A stretch of DNA of 64,000 bases from Methylobacterium sp. R2-1 (GCF_014191355.1 NZ_JACHWM010000014.1:1-64000); one strand, 5' to 3'. Shown: positions 25,571-34,014, numbered from the stretch's first letter. Made by a program: numbers and translations. Notes: generated by a model from the sequence alone, not told the origin.

Positions 25571-26773
25571 TCAGCTCTTCGCGCGCAGCGCCTCGACGCC
25601 GGGCAGTTCCTTGCCCTCGAGCCATTCGAGGAAGGCGCCGCCGGCGGTGGAGACGTAGGAGAAGTCCTTTCCCACGCCCGCATGATTCAGCGCAGCCACG
25701 GTGTCGCCGCCGCCCGCGACACTGACGAGCTGGCCGGCCTTGGTCCGCCGGGCCGCATGCTGGGCGACCGCGACCGTGCCGGTGTCGAACGGCGTCAGTT
25801 CAAAGGCGCCGAGCGGGCCGTTCCAGACGAGTGTCCGCGCCTCGTCGATGGCACCGTCGATCGTAGCGATGGAGGAGGCGCCGACATCGAGGATCATCGC
25901 GTCGGAGGGCACCGCATCGACCGGCACGGTCTCGTTCTCGGCATGGGCCTTGAACTCGCGAGCGACCAGCGCATCGACCGGCAGGATGATGGTGCAGTTC
26001 TTCTCCTTGGCCGCGGCCAGGATGCGCTTGGCGGTCTCGGCGAGATCCTTCTCGCACAGCGACTTGCCGACATCCTTTCCTTGAGCGTGCAGGAAGGTGT
26101 TGGCCATGCCGCCGCCGATCACCAGCATGTCGACCTTGGCCACGAGGTTTTCGAGGAGGTCGATTTTCGTCGAGACCTTGGCGCCGCCGACGATGGCGAT
26201 GACCGGGCGGGCCGGGGCTTCGAGACCCTTGGTGAGCGCGTCGAGTTCGGTCTGCATCAGGCGCCCGGCATAGGCCGGCAGCAGGCGGGCGAGCCCTTCG
26301 GTCGAGGCGTGAGCGCGGTGGGCGGCGGAGAACGCCTCGTTGACGTAGATATCGCCGTTGGCCGCGAGCGCCTCGGCGAACTCGGAGGAATTCTTCTCCT
26401 CGCCCGCGTGATAGCGGGTGTTTTCGAGGAGGAGCACGTCGCCGTCCTTGAGTCCCGCGACCGCCTTCGCGGCAGCCTCGCCCACGCAATCCTCGCCGAA
26501 GGCCACCGGCCGCCCGAGCTTTTCCGAGAGGGTGGAAAGGATGGGTTTGAGCGAGTCCTTCGGGTCCGGCTTGCCCTTGGGGCGGCCGAAATGCGCGAGC
26601 AGGATCACCCGCCCGCCCCCATCGGCGATCTCGCGGATCGTCGGCACCACGCGCTCGATCCGGGTCGCGTCGGTGACGCGGCCGCCCTCCATCGGCACGT
26701 TGAGATCGACGCGCAGCAGCACGCGCTTGCCCTGGAGCGGGCCGGCATCGTCGAGGGTGCGGAAATCCGTCAT
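25571..26773 (-). CDS. pgk: phosphoglycerate kinase
   Basis: Reversible transfer of phosphate between 1,3-bisphosphoglycerate and ADP, in glycolysis and gluconeogenesis. The 400-residue monomer is normal length. KRVLLRVDLNVPMEGG is the N-terminal signature with the 3-PG-binding Arg/Asp/Asn. ILLAHFGRPKGKPDP, VLLLENTRYHAGEEKN and AIVGGAKVSTKIDLLENL follow, then LVWNGPLGAFE and the C-terminal SVAGGGDTVAALNHAG nucleotide loop. It lies 119 bp downstream of a small membrane-protein gene with an inverted repeat between them, and 160 bp upstream of fba. Confidence 0.97.
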   Translation of the reverse strand: MTDFRTLDDAGPLQGKRVLLRVDLNVPMEGGRVTDATRIERVVPTIREIADGGGRVILLAHFGRPKGKPDPKDSLKPILSTLSEKLGRPVAFGEDCVGEAAAKAVAGLKDGDVLLLENTRYHAGEEKNSSEFAEALAANGDIYVNEAFSAAHRAHASTEGLARLLPAYAGRLMQTELDALTKGLEAPARPVIAIVGGAKVSTKIDLLENLVAKVDMLVIGGGMANTFLHAQGKDVGKSLCEKDLAETAKRILAAAKEKNCTIILPVDALVAREFKAHAENETVPVDAVPSDAMILDVGASSIATIDGAIDEARTLVWNGPLGAFELTPFDTGTVAVAQHAARRTKAGQLVSVAGGGDTVAALNHAGVGKDFSYVSTAGGAFLEWLEGKELPGVEALRAKS

Positions 26774-26799
26774 GGCGGCGTCAGGTTCTTCTCAGAGGG

Positions 26800-26834
26800 C
26801 TCTCCGCCGAAGTGGATACCGGTCCGGCGGAGAG
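26800..26834. repeat. inverted repeat ahead of pgk
   Basis: CTCTCCGCCG and CGGCGGAGAG form a perfect 10-bp inverted repeat separated by 15 bp. No T-run follows on either strand, so it may be a processing or stability hairpin between the small membrane-protein gene and pgk rather than an intrinsic terminator. Confidence 0.5.
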
Positions 26835-26892
26835 AGCGCAGCAAAACAGGAAATCGGAGCCGAGCATGATCGCGGCGCGATCGGGCACGGCT

Positions 26893-27405
26893 CTAAGGGT
26901 TGGAGGCCGGGGGATTGGCGGGCGCTGTCTGGCTCTGGCCGCCGAGGTTGTGCGGCAGCATCCGGTCGAGGTTCAGCCGCTGCACGGCGACCACCAGCGC
27001 GACAGTGAGCACGGCGGTGATGATGGCCGTCAGAACGAGAGCGCCGGTGCCGGGCAGGCGGCCGACCCGGTCGGACAGGGTGCGGACCTCGCTGCGCAGG
27101 GACGAGAGATCGGCCTGACGCGCCGCGTCGTTCATCCGGGTCGAGGCCGACTCGACCTTCTCTTCGACGCGCGAGAGCAGCGCCTCGGAGCGGGCGTACT
27201 TGTCCTCGATGCGCGCCGTCTTGTCCTCGATGCGGGCAAGCTGGTCGGCGTGGTTGACGGCGGCGGCGGGTAGCTCGGCCTTTCCGACGGCCGGCGGCGA
27301 GGCTGCAGGAGAGGGCGGCGCAGCTGCGGACGGCGCGGAGGAGGACGGGGTCGCGGAGGGAATGAAATCGGCCCCGGTAGGCTTGGCCGTCGAAATCTCG
27401 GTCAT
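26893..27405 (-). CDS. hypothetical membrane-anchored protein with coiled coil
   Basis: 170 residues. The first about 55 residues are Ala/Pro/Ser-rich and probably disordered (ATPSSSAPSAAAPPSPAA). About 60-115 is a charged heptad-like coiled coil (ARIEDKTARIEDKYARSEAL, then LSRVEEKVESASTR, then LSSLRSEVRTLSDRVG). A single transmembrane helix lies at about 124-144 (ALVLTAIITAVLTVALVVAV), with a short Asn/Pro-rich tail after it. The internal ARIEDK word is tandemly repeated. I cannot name a family. It lies between gap and pgk on the same strand, so it is probably cotranscribed with central-metabolism genes, though nothing in it suggests enzymatic function. Confidence 0.7.
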   Translation of the reverse strand: MTEISTAKPTGADFIPSATPSSSAPSAAAPPSPAASPPAVGKAELPAAAVNHADQLARIEDKTARIEDKYARSEALLSRVEEKVESASTRMNDAARQADLSSLRSEVRTLSDRVGRLPGTGALVLTAIITAVLTVALVVAVQRLNLDRMLPHNLGGQSQTAPANPPASNP

Positions 27406-27467
27406 CGCGTACGCACCTTGGATCTTCGGCGAGCCAGGCTCGCCTAAGGAAACTCGAAGGCAATCGG

Positions 27468-27497
27468 GAGCGACCGGTCTGGCGCGACCGATCGCTC
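27468..27497. repeat. inverted repeat downstream of gap
   Basis: GGAGCGACCGGTC and GACCGATCGCTCC pair around a TGGCGC loop with one mismatch. It starts about 20 bp after the gap stop codon on the minus strand. No T-run follows, so it is a weak terminator at best and could be a 3'-end stabilising hairpin that lowers expression of the downstream genes. Confidence 0.5.
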
Positions 27498-27519
27498 CTG
27501 TAGAAGCGTAGCTAGAGCG

Positions 27520-28527
27520 TCAGATCAGCTTGGCCATGGCCACGGCGGTATCGGCCATGCGGTTCGAGAAGCCCCACTCGTTGTCGTACCAGGAGAGGAT
27601 GCGCACGAAGGTGCCGTCCATGACCTTGGTCTGGTCAAGGTGGAAGGTGGACGAGTGCGGATCGTGGTTGAAGTCGATCGACACGTTCGGCCGGTCGGTC
27701 ACGCCGAGCACGCCCTTGAGCGGGCCGGCAGCAGCCGCCTTGATCGCGTCGTTGATCTCCTGAACCGAGGTCTCGCGCTTGGCGGTGAAGACGAGATCGA
27801 CCGCCGAGACGTTCGGGGTCGGCACGCGGATCGCGGTTCCGTCGAGCTTGCCCTTCAGCTCCGGCAGCACCAGGCCGACGGCCTTGGCCGCACCGGTCGA
27901 GGTCGGGATCATCGAGAGCGCGGCGGCGCGCGCCCGGTAGAGATCCTTGTGCATCTGATCCAGCGAGGGTTGGTCGTTGGTGTAGGAGTGGATCGTGGTC
28001 ATGAAGCCGCGCTCGATGCCCACGGTCTCGTCGAGGATCTTGGCGATCGGGGCGAGGCAGTTCGTGGTGCAGGAGGCGTTGGACACCACGAGGTGCTCGC
28101 CCGTCAGCCGGTCGTGGTTCACGCCGTAGACGACCGTGAGATCGGCGCCGTCGGCGGGTGCCGAGACGAGGACGCGCTTGGCGCCCGCATCGAGATGCGC
28201 CTTCGCCTTGTCCTTCGAGGTGAAGATGCCGGTGCATTCCATCGCGATGTCGACGCCGAGATCGCGATGGGGCAGCTCGGCCGGGTTGCGCACGGCGGTG
28301 ACGCGGATGCGCTTGCCGTTGATGACGATGTCGTCGCCCTCGACCGCGACCTCGGCCGGGAAGCGACCGTGCACCGAGTCGTAGCGCAGCAGGTGAGCGT
28401 TGGTCTCGACCGGGCCGAGATCGTTGATCGCGACGACCTCGATATCGGTGCGGCCGGCCTCGACGATGGCGCGCAGCACGTTGCGGCCGATGCGTCCGAA
28501 CCCGTTGATGGCAACCTTGACGGTCAC
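27520..28527 (-). CDS. gap: glyceraldehyde-3-phosphate dehydrogenase, type I
   Basis: NAD(P)-dependent phosphorylating GAPDH, 335 residues. VKVAINGFGRIGRNVLRAI is the dinucleotide site. SNASCTTNCLAPIAKIL holds the catalytic cysteine and HSYTNDQPSLDQ supplies the active-site region. Residues RVPTPNVSAVDLVF and SWYDNEWGFSNRM are also typical. The start is GTG at 28527, supported by AAGGAGT seven bases upstream; the frame stays open much further but that part is unrelated. It is the first gene of the gap - pgk - fba - thiE-like cluster. transketolase, often directly upstream in relatives, is not here. Confidence 0.96.
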   Translation of the reverse strand: MTVKVAINGFGRIGRNVLRAIVEAGRTDIEVVAINDLGPVETNAHLLRYDSVHGRFPAEVAVEGDDIVINGKRIRVTAVRNPAELPHRDLGVDIAMECTGIFTSKDKAKAHLDAGAKRVLVSAPADGADLTVVYGVNHDRLTGEHLVVSNASCTTNCLAPIAKILDETVGIERGFMTTIHSYTNDQPSLDQMHKDLYRARAAALSMIPTSTGAAKAVGLVLPELKGKLDGTAIRVPTPNVSAVDLVFTAKRETSVQEINDAIKAAAAGPLKGVLGVTDRPNVSIDFNHDPHSSTFHLDQTKVMDGTFVRILSWYDNEWGFSNRMADTAVAMAKLI

Positions 28528-28780
28528 GGCGTGACTCCTTCGTGATGGGGCGCACCCGCGCGCCGATGGGAAACAGGTCGGCCCGGCCGGCGGACTTCGC
28601 GCGCGGCATCCGATGAATGTGAGACCGCTCCAAGCGGGGCGGCACTGAACGGGGGATGAACCGTGAAGCGGCCCGCACCCGTCCGGTCGGCGGACGGTCT
28701 GAGCGGGGAGCCGGAAAACATCACGGTCTTGGGATTCCGTCGGGCGGCCCCGCGCCGGGGGATCGAAGCCGGGTGCGGGC

Positions 28781-28825
28781 TCTCTAACATGGCGACCGGG
28801 ACTGTCAAAGATCAGGGCAAAGATC
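28781..28825 (-). promoter_or_regulatory. candidate gap promoter with tandem GATCTTTG operator
   Basis: On the minus strand a perfect TTGACA (-35, at 28803-28808) is followed after 16 bp by TAGAGA, a fair -10. Overlapping the -35 and extending upstream are two direct copies of GATCTTTG with a 12-bp period (28818-28825 and 28806-28813), as expected for a two-half-site activator or repressor. The gap start codon is about 250 bp downstream. The rest of 28528-29001 shows no gene. Confidence 0.45.
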
Positions 28826-29001
28826 TGGGGCGGCACTGTGAATTGTCTGGAATTTCGAATGCTCTTGGCTGAAACCTGTTCGCAGCGAGGGTTCGGAGTA
28901 CCGCGGAAGTTCCTCCGCCGTCGGCCGTTTGCGTTCTGGCAGCCACGGCGCCGGACGCGTTCCGTGGCAGGCTCCGACGAGGCGGCAACCGACGGGTGAC
29001 T

Positions 29002-29322
29002 ATGGCGCGAACGGATTCGAAGTCGGTGCAGGCGAAAGAGCAGAACGGCGGCAGCCTGGAGGAGGCACTGCACCGGCTTGATACGGCGCTCGCGCTGCTC
29101 GAGACGGCGGTGGCGCGCAAGCTCGAGACCGAGCGCAGCCGCGGTGACCGGGAGACGGAGTTCGCCCTGCTGGAGGAGGACCGGGTGCGGCTCGCCGCCG
29201 AACTCGATGCGGCGGGCGCGCGGCTCGCGCGGATGACGAGCACCACCGGCGAGGTGAACCGCCGCCTCGATCGCGCCATCGAGACGGTGGAAGACGTGCT
29301 GTCCGGCCCCACCGGGCGCTGA
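29002..29322 (+). CDS. DUF4164-type coiled-coil protein
   Basis: 106-residue, highly charged, entirely helical protein (EEALHRLDTALALLETAV, then RDRETEFALLEEDRVRL, then AAELDAAGARLARM). It matches the small alphaproteobacterial DUF4164 family that lies directly ahead of zapA. The heptad spacing of leucines suggests a dimeric coiled coil, and the position next to zapA suggests a link with cell division, but this is guilt by association. A GTG two codons upstream (28996) is an alternative start. It ends 22 bp before zapA and is surely cotranscribed with it. Confidence 0.75.
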   Translation: MARTDSKSVQAKEQNGGSLEEALHRLDTALALLETAVARKLETERSRGDRETEFALLEEDRVRLAAELDAAGARLARMTSTTGEVNRRLDRAIETVEDVLSGPTGR

Positions 29323-29344
29323 GTTCGAGTCAGGTTCTTCGCGG

Positions 29345-29716
29345 ATGCCGCACGTCAACGTCACCATCGCGGGCAAGAGCTACCGGATGGCCTGCGGCCC
29401 CGGCGAGGAGGATCACCTCGCGGCCCTGGCCAAGAGCTTTGATGATCGTGTCGCCGAGATGCGCGGCACCTTCGGCGAGATCGGCGACATGCGCCTGCAC
29501 GTCATGGCCTCGCTGACGCTGGCCGACGAACTGCTCGAGGCCCGGCGCCGCATCGCCGACCTGGAGCGGAACGCGGCCCAGGGCGCCGCCGACCAGGCGC
29601 GGCTCGCGAGCGGCGTCAGTGGCGCCGCCGAGCGCATCGACCGTCTTGCCCGTGCCCTGTCAGGGCAGCCGGTCGGGCCCTCCGCGGGCAAGGGGGAGGC
29701 CGAGCGCGGCGGTTGA
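29345..29716 (+). CDS. zapA: cell division protein ZapA
   Basis: Small Z-ring-associated protein that cross-links FtsZ filaments. The 123-residue product starts PHVNVTIAGKSYRMACGPGEEDHL, the typical ZapA globular head, continues ALAKSFDDRVAEMRG, then a long helix with LHVMASLTLADELLEARRRIADLE that forms the dimeric coiled coil, and a Gly/Ala-rich tail. The gene order DUF4164-zapA-6S RNA-5-formyl-THF cyclo-ligase is the conserved one and supports the call. Confidence 0.92.
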   Translation: MPHVNVTIAGKSYRMACGPGEEDHLAALAKSFDDRVAEMRGTFGEIGDMRLHVMASLTLADELLEARRRIADLERNAAQGAADQARLASGVSGAAERIDRLARALSGQPVGPSAGKGEAERGG

Positions 29717-29844
29717 CCGGGTCGGCGCGGACCGCAGGGCGGGCCGCGCGACGGAGATGTCGCAGCCGGATCACCGCGCCGGCTTCGAATTATCTCGGCC
29801 AAGACGCGATCGGCCCCTGGCGCCCGAGCCCCGGCACGTCTATC

Positions 29845-29985
29845 TCTGGCGGGCGGGGCTGCAGAGTTCGTCAGGAGAACTTTCCCCGGGGCCTTATCGA
29901 CTCCCTAGGGAGCTGTCACTGGCCTCGTCCGTGGACTTGGCCAACACGGCGCCCACCTACTCTGTAGGTTTCCCGGGATCGACAC
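29845..29985 (+). ncRNA. ssrS: 6S RNA (approximate ends)
   Basis: Lies in the 282-bp gap between zapA and the cyclo-ligase gene, the conserved locus of 6S RNA, the regulator that binds sigma70-RNA polymerase. The sequence folds as a long rod. CTGCAGAG at 29859-29866 pairs with CTCTGTAG at 29960-29967 (one G-U), closing a hairpin-like molecule. GGCC..GTC-CGTG-GAC..GGCC near 29920-29945 forms the terminal arm, and the CCCTAGGGAGCTGTCACT region lies in the expected central bubble. Boundaries are uncertain by 10-15 nt. It reads toward the cyclo-ligase gene and may be processed from a shared transcript. Confidence 0.75.
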
Positions 29986-29998
29986 TCCAACGGCTCAA

Positions 29999-30589
29999 GT
30001 GGCTCCGCACTCATCTCCCGAACGCTCGCTGAAGGCGAGCCTCCGCGCCGAGGCGCTGGCGCGCCGCGACGCGCTGTCTCCCGAGGCCCGCATCGCCGGC
30101 GCACTCGCCGCTGCCGAAACCATCGCGGCGATCCCCGAACTCGCGCAGGCACCGCTGGTCGGCGCGTTCTGGCCGATCCGCTCCGAGATCGACCCCCGCC
30201 CACTCATCGAGCGCTTCTTCGCCCGCGGTCAGCGTGTTGCTTTACCGAAAGTCACGAAGCAGGGTCTCGTCTTCCGCGAATGGCGCGCGGGCGAGGAACT
30301 GGTGAAGGGCGGCTTCGGCCTCAGCGAGCCCCGCGACGACCTTCCCCCGCTCGACCCCACGGCCCTGATCGTGCCGCTCGCCGCCTTCGACCGCGCGGGC
30401 CAGCGCATCGGCTACGGCGCGGGCTACTACGATCAGGCGATCGAGCGGCTCTCGAAGAACGGTCCGGTCCTGACGGTCGGCATCGCCTTCTCCGTGCAGG
30501 AAATCGAGCGCGTCCCGGCCGAGCCGCACGACCGCCCCCTCGACCATCTCGTGACCGAGACCGGATCCGTGCCGCTCCGGCAAAGCTGA
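29999..30589 (+). CDS. 5-formyltetrahydrofolate cyclo-ligase
   Basis: ATP-dependent conversion of 5-formyl-THF to 5,10-methenyl-THF, keeping the folate C1 pool usable; relevant in a methylotroph using THF intermediates. The 196-residue product has KASLRAEALARRDALS at the start (substrate and ATP contacts), FWPIRSEIDPRPL, RVALPKVTKQGLVFREW, and the C-terminal signature GQRIGYGAGYYDQAIERL. The GTG start at 29999 directly follows the 6S RNA region. It is often called ygfA or fau. The next gene starts 65 bp later on the same strand. Confidence 0.93.
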   Translation: MAPHSSPERSLKASLRAEALARRDALSPEARIAGALAAAETIAAIPELAQAPLVGAFWPIRSEIDPRPLIERFFARGQRVALPKVTKQGLVFREWRAGEELVKGGFGLSEPRDDLPPLDPTALIVPLAAFDRAGQRIGYGAGYYDQAIERLSKNGPVLTVGIAFSVQEIERVPAEPHDRPLDHLVTETGSVPLRQS

Positions 30590-30654
30590 ATTCTCAATCT
30601 GTCTCGCATCGGCTTCTCCGAGAAGCCGGCGACCACCTTTCGGGCCGATGCTGC

Positions 30655-31476
30655 ATGCGCATCCTTTTCCTCGGCGACATCGTCGGACGTCCCGGCCGCA
30701 ACGCCGTCACGGAGCGCCTGCCGGCCCTGCGCGAGTGCTGGCGCCTCGATTGCGTGGTGATCAACGGCGAGAACGCAGCCGGCGGCTTCGGCATTACCGA
30801 ATCGATCTGCGACGAGATCCTCCAGGCCGGCGCCGACGCGGTGACGCTCGGCAACCACTCCTTCGACCAGCGCGAGGCGCTCGTCTTCATCGCCCGCCAG
30901 CCGCGGCTGATCCGACCGGCGAACTACCCGCCCGGAACCCCGGGCCGCGGCGCGGCGGTGATCGAGACCGCGCGCGGCGCCCGCGTGCTCGTCGTCAACG
31001 TGATGGGCCGGATCTACCTCGATCCCCTCGACGACCCCTTCACCGCCGCGGACCGGGAACTCGACGCCTGCCCGCTCGGGGCGGCGGCGGATGCTGTGAT
31101 CGTCGATGTCCATGCCGAGGCCACCAGCGAGAAGCAGGCCATGGCGCACTTCCTCGACGGCCGGGCCAGCCTCGTCGTCGGCACCCACACCCACGCTCCG
31201 ACCGGCGACCACCGCATCCTGCCCGGCGGCACCGCCTACCTCTCGGATGCCGGCATGTGCGGCGATTACGATTCCGTGCTCGGCATGCAGAAGGAAGAGC
31301 CGGTGCGCCGCTTCCTTCAGAAAACACCGGGCTCGCGCCTCGAGTCAGCCACTGGCGAGGGCACCCTGTGCGGCGTCGCGGTGGAGACCGATGACGCGAC
31401 GGGACTGGCCAAGCGAGTCTGGGCGGTCCGGCTCGGGCCGCATCTGGAAGAGACCTGGCCGCGCGAGTGGGACTGA
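30655..31476 (+). CDS. YmdB-family metallophosphoesterase
   Basis: 273-residue member of the TIGR00282 family (YmdB), di-iron phosphodiesterases hydrolysing 2',3'-cyclic nucleotides. Metal-ligand segments are visible: MRILFLGDIVGRPGR, VVINGENAAGGFGIT, TLGNHSFDQ, VDVHAEATSEKQAM and VGTHTHAPTGDHRILPGGTAYLSDAGMCG, then DSVLGM. Full length. The start at 30655 coincides with the first beta strand. In Bacillus, YmdB affects biofilm and motility decisions; the role here is unknown. It is cotranscribed with the cyclo-ligase gene by spacing. Confidence 0.92.
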   Translation: MRILFLGDIVGRPGRNAVTERLPALRECWRLDCVVINGENAAGGFGITESICDEILQAGADAVTLGNHSFDQREALVFIARQPRLIRPANYPPGTPGRGAAVIETARGARVLVVNVMGRIYLDPLDDPFTAADRELDACPLGAAADAVIVDVHAEATSEKQAMAHFLDGRASLVVGTHTHAPTGDHRILPGGTAYLSDAGMCGDYDSVLGMQKEEPVRRFLQKTPGSRLESATGEGTLCGVAVETDDATGLAKRVWAVRLGPHLEETWPREWD

Positions 31477-31601
31477 GCCCGGGCATCGAGGCGCGTCGAA
31501 CGACGGGCGCCGTGACTTGATCGCGGCAGGCCGAGCCGCCAGAGTGCCGCCGGTTTAGTCACAGCGGTGCCGCCGGTCCCGGCGTCAGGCCCAACACGAG
31601 T

Positions 31602-32603
31602 ATGGACCCGATGGCGGCCCGTTCCGCGACCTCCGACACGCTTCCCCTCGGCAAACCCGGCATGACGCTGGTGCGGATGCTGGTGTTTCTGGCGCTCGCG
31701 GGCTTCCTCGCCTTCGTCCTCTACAAGCAGATCACACCGGCCTTCCTCGCCAATCCGGGCCTGAACGGGCTGATCCTCGGTGTTCTGCTGATCGCGATTC
31801 TGCTCGCTTTCGGCCAGGTGACGCGGCTGTTTCGTGAGGTGCGCTACGTCAACGCGGTCGCCGCCGGGCAGAACCCGAAGGACAGGCCGACCCTGCTCGC
31901 GCCGCTGCTGCCCGCCATCGCGGCCCGGCGCCAGGGTATGACGCTGTCGAGCACCCGCGCGCATCTCGACACCACCGCGGTGCGGCTCGACGAAGGCCGC
32001 GAGATCCTGCGCTACATCGCCGGCATCCTGATTTTGCTCGGCCTGCTCGGCACCTTCTGGGGCCTGATCGAGACACTCTCGGCGGTGGGCTCGGTGATCG
32101 GCGGCATGCGCGGCGGCGGCGATGCGGCAGTGATGTTCGACGAGTTGAAGAGCGGGCTCGCCGTGCCGCTCTCCGGCATCGGCCTCGCCTTCTCCGCCTC
32201 GCTGTTCGGCCTCGCCTCCTCGCTGATCGTCGGCTTCCTCGACCTTCAGGCGGGTCAAGCCCATTCGCGCTTCCACAATGAACTGGAAGACTGGCTCGTC
32301 TCCGGCGAGGAGCAGGCGGTCACCACCACCGCCGTCGCTGCGCGCCCGGCGCCGGAGTATGACCCGGCCATCGCCCGCGAGCTGCAGGCCGCGGTGGACC
32401 GCCTGAGCGGCGTCATCGCCGAGGGTGCCGGGGGCCGGGGCGCGACCCAGGCCATGACCAACCTCGCCGAGGGTATCCAGGGCCTCGTGCAGCACATGCG
32501 TGCCGAGCAGCAGATGATCCGCGACTGGGTCGAGGCCCAGGCCGCCCGGGAGCGCGAACTGAAGCAGGTGCTCGAACGGCTGGCGCGCGAGAAGGTCAAT
32601 TAA
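31602..32603 (+). CDS. MotA/TolQ/ExbB-like membrane protein
   Basis: 333-residue inner-membrane protein. Two N-terminal helices (LVRMLVFLALAGFLAFVLY and LNGLILGVLLIAILLAFG) are followed by a cytosolic part and two further helices (YIAGILILLGLLGTFWGLIETL and GLAFSASLFGLASSLIVGFLDL), with a P-L-S-G-I-G-L-A segment like the MotA/ExbB proton-channel consensus GTFWGL...P...G. The C-terminal 100 residues are soluble and include a helix rich in Glu/Arg. It is followed by an OmpA/MotB-type partner, so the pair probably forms an ion-driven, peptidoglycan-anchored motor or envelope complex. No flagellar genes are nearby. Confidence 0.85.
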   Translation: MDPMAARSATSDTLPLGKPGMTLVRMLVFLALAGFLAFVLYKQITPAFLANPGLNGLILGVLLIAILLAFGQVTRLFREVRYVNAVAAGQNPKDRPTLLAPLLPAIAARRQGMTLSSTRAHLDTTAVRLDEGREILRYIAGILILLGLLGTFWGLIETLSAVGSVIGGMRGGGDAAVMFDELKSGLAVPLSGIGLAFSASLFGLASSLIVGFLDLQAGQAHSRFHNELEDWLVSGEEQAVTTTAVAARPAPEYDPAIARELQAAVDRLSGVIAEGAGGRGATQAMTNLAEGIQGLVQHMRAEQQMIRDWVEAQAARERELKQVLERLAREKVN

Positions 32604-32697
32604 GAGCATGGTCGAGCGAAGGGGAGGCCGGTTCGCGTGAAGACCATGCGACCACGGACATCAGCGCCGCTCCCGCGGCAGCGGGAAGGGTGCTGAG

Positions 32698-33711
32698 ATG
32701 GCGTCGGTCCGTGCGCGCTCGCAGCGCAGCCTGAACGTCTGGCCGGGCTATGTCGATGCGCTCGCCACGCTCCTGCTCGCGGTCGTGTTCCTGCTCACCG
32801 TCTTCGTGGTGGGGCAATTCTTCCTCTCGCAGGAATTGACCGGGCGCGACGCGGTTCTGACCCGCCTCAACCGCCAGATCGCCGACCTCACCGATCTGCT
32901 GGCGCTGGAGCGCTCCAGCCGCCGCGCGCAGGAAGAGGCGGCCTCCGGCCTGCGCAACACCCTGACCGCCACGGAGGCCGAGCGCGACCGGCTCCGGGCG
33001 CTCGCCGATGCGAACGAAGCGGCCCAGGGCAAGAGCGCCGACGTCGATGCGCAACTCGCCGCCGAGCGCGGCGCGACGCAGCGGGCGCAGAATCAGGTCG
33101 AGCTTCTCAACGAGCAGATCCGAGCTCTGCGCCGGCAGCTCGCGGCGCTTGAGGACGCACTGGCGGCCTCCGAATCCCGCGACCGGGAGAGCCAAGCGCG
33201 GATCGCCGAACTCGGCAGCCGCCTCAACGTGGCGCTTGCCCAGCGGGTGCAGGAACTCGCCCGCTACCGCTCCGACTTCTTCGGGCGCCTGCGCCAGATC
33301 ATCGGCAGCCGCACGGATGTCCGCATCGTCGGCGACCGCTTCGTGCTGCAATCCGAGGTGCTGTTCGCAGCGGGCTCCGCGGCGCTGAAGCCCGAAGCGG
33401 GACCGGAGCTCGACCGGATCGCGAGCGCGATCCTCGACATCGCGCGGGAGATCCCGGCCGATATCCCATGGGTGCTGCGCGTCGACGGCCACACCGACGC
33501 GCGGCCGATCCAATCGGCTCAGTTCCCCTCGAACTGGGCCCTGTCGGCGGCGCGCGCCATCGCGGTCGTACAGTATCTGCGGACCAAGGGGCTCCCGCCG
33601 CAGCGACTGCTCGCGGGTGCCTTCGGCGAGTTCCAGCCGCTCGATTCGGGAACGAGTGAGGAGGCCTTTTCGAGAAACCGCCGGATCGAGATGAAGCTGA
33701 CGGAGCGGTGA
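32698..33711 (+). CDS. OmpA/MotB-like peptidoglycan-binding protein
   Basis: 337-residue partner of the preceding gene. One N-terminal transmembrane helix (YVDALATLLLAVVFLLTVFVV; the D is at the position of the MotB proton-channel aspartate) leads to a long charged coiled coil at about 55-200 (ADLTDLLALERSSRRAQEEA and later heptads). A C-terminal OmpA domain follows (LRVDGHTDARPI, NWALSAARAIAVVQYL, RRIEMKLTER), which binds diaminopimelate in peptidoglycan. The architecture is MotB-like but with a much longer coiled coil. The RxxD/HTD Asp-Ala-Arg residues look intact. Confidence 0.88.
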   Translation: MASVRARSQRSLNVWPGYVDALATLLLAVVFLLTVFVVGQFFLSQELTGRDAVLTRLNRQIADLTDLLALERSSRRAQEEAASGLRNTLTATEAERDRLRALADANEAAQGKSADVDAQLAAERGATQRAQNQVELLNEQIRALRRQLAALEDALAASESRDRESQARIAELGSRLNVALAQRVQELARYRSDFFGRLRQIIGSRTDVRIVGDRFVLQSEVLFAAGSAALKPEAGPELDRIASAILDIAREIPADIPWVLRVDGHTDARPIQSAQFPSNWALSAARAIAVVQYLRTKGLPPQRLLAGAFGEFQPLDSGTSEEAFSRNRRIEMKLTER

Positions 33712-33763
33712 GACGCGCTGCACGGCGGCTCGAGCATATCGCTGCGCAGCCTAATCTTCGGTC

Positions 33764-34001
33764 ATGACGGTCGAAGCGCTCTGCATCCTGCATCAGCAGG
33801 TACTGCGATCCGCCTTCGGATCTCGACCGTGTCGTGCTGACGTCCGACGTGACATCCGATGACGGCGACACGGTCGCTGCCCGCTCCGAGGGAACGATCG
33901 TCGGCGCCTGGCGCGACGGCGCGGCCTACGAGGTGGAGTTCACGACCCCCGTCGCAGGTCTGGCCACTGCGTCGCCAGAACAGGTTTTCGTCCAAAATTG
34001 A
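33764..34001 (+). pseudogene. DUF4926-like remnant (broken or very short gene)
   Basis: The frame ending TGA at 33999-34001 encodes, from about 33822, LDRVVLTSDVTSDDGDTVAA followed by RSEGTIVGAWRDGAAYEVEF and a tail. That is the full DUF4926 core pattern (LD-V-L-T-D-V...G-T-V-V...AAYEVEF), a small toxin-antitoxin-linked or stand-alone family. This frame has no ATG ahead of the core (a stop lies at 33765). An ATG at 33764 opens a different frame, suggesting a frameshift; a GTG at 33834 would remove the conserved start. It is probably decayed, or uses an unusual start. It sits in the 411-bp gap before the desulfhydrase gene; no other gene is seen there. Confidence 0.35.
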
Positions 34002-34014
34002 TTACGCGCGATGT

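Noticed and set aside
29345..30589. Protein-coding ORF within 29717-29998
   Set aside because: The sequence pairs into the long rod of 6S RNA and the peptide frames there look random.
31602..33711. Zorya anti-phage system (ZorA/ZorB)
   Set aside because: The MotA/OmpA-like pair fits ZorAB in outline, but no ZorC, ZorD or ZorE-like gene is adjacent and the flanks are housekeeping genes.
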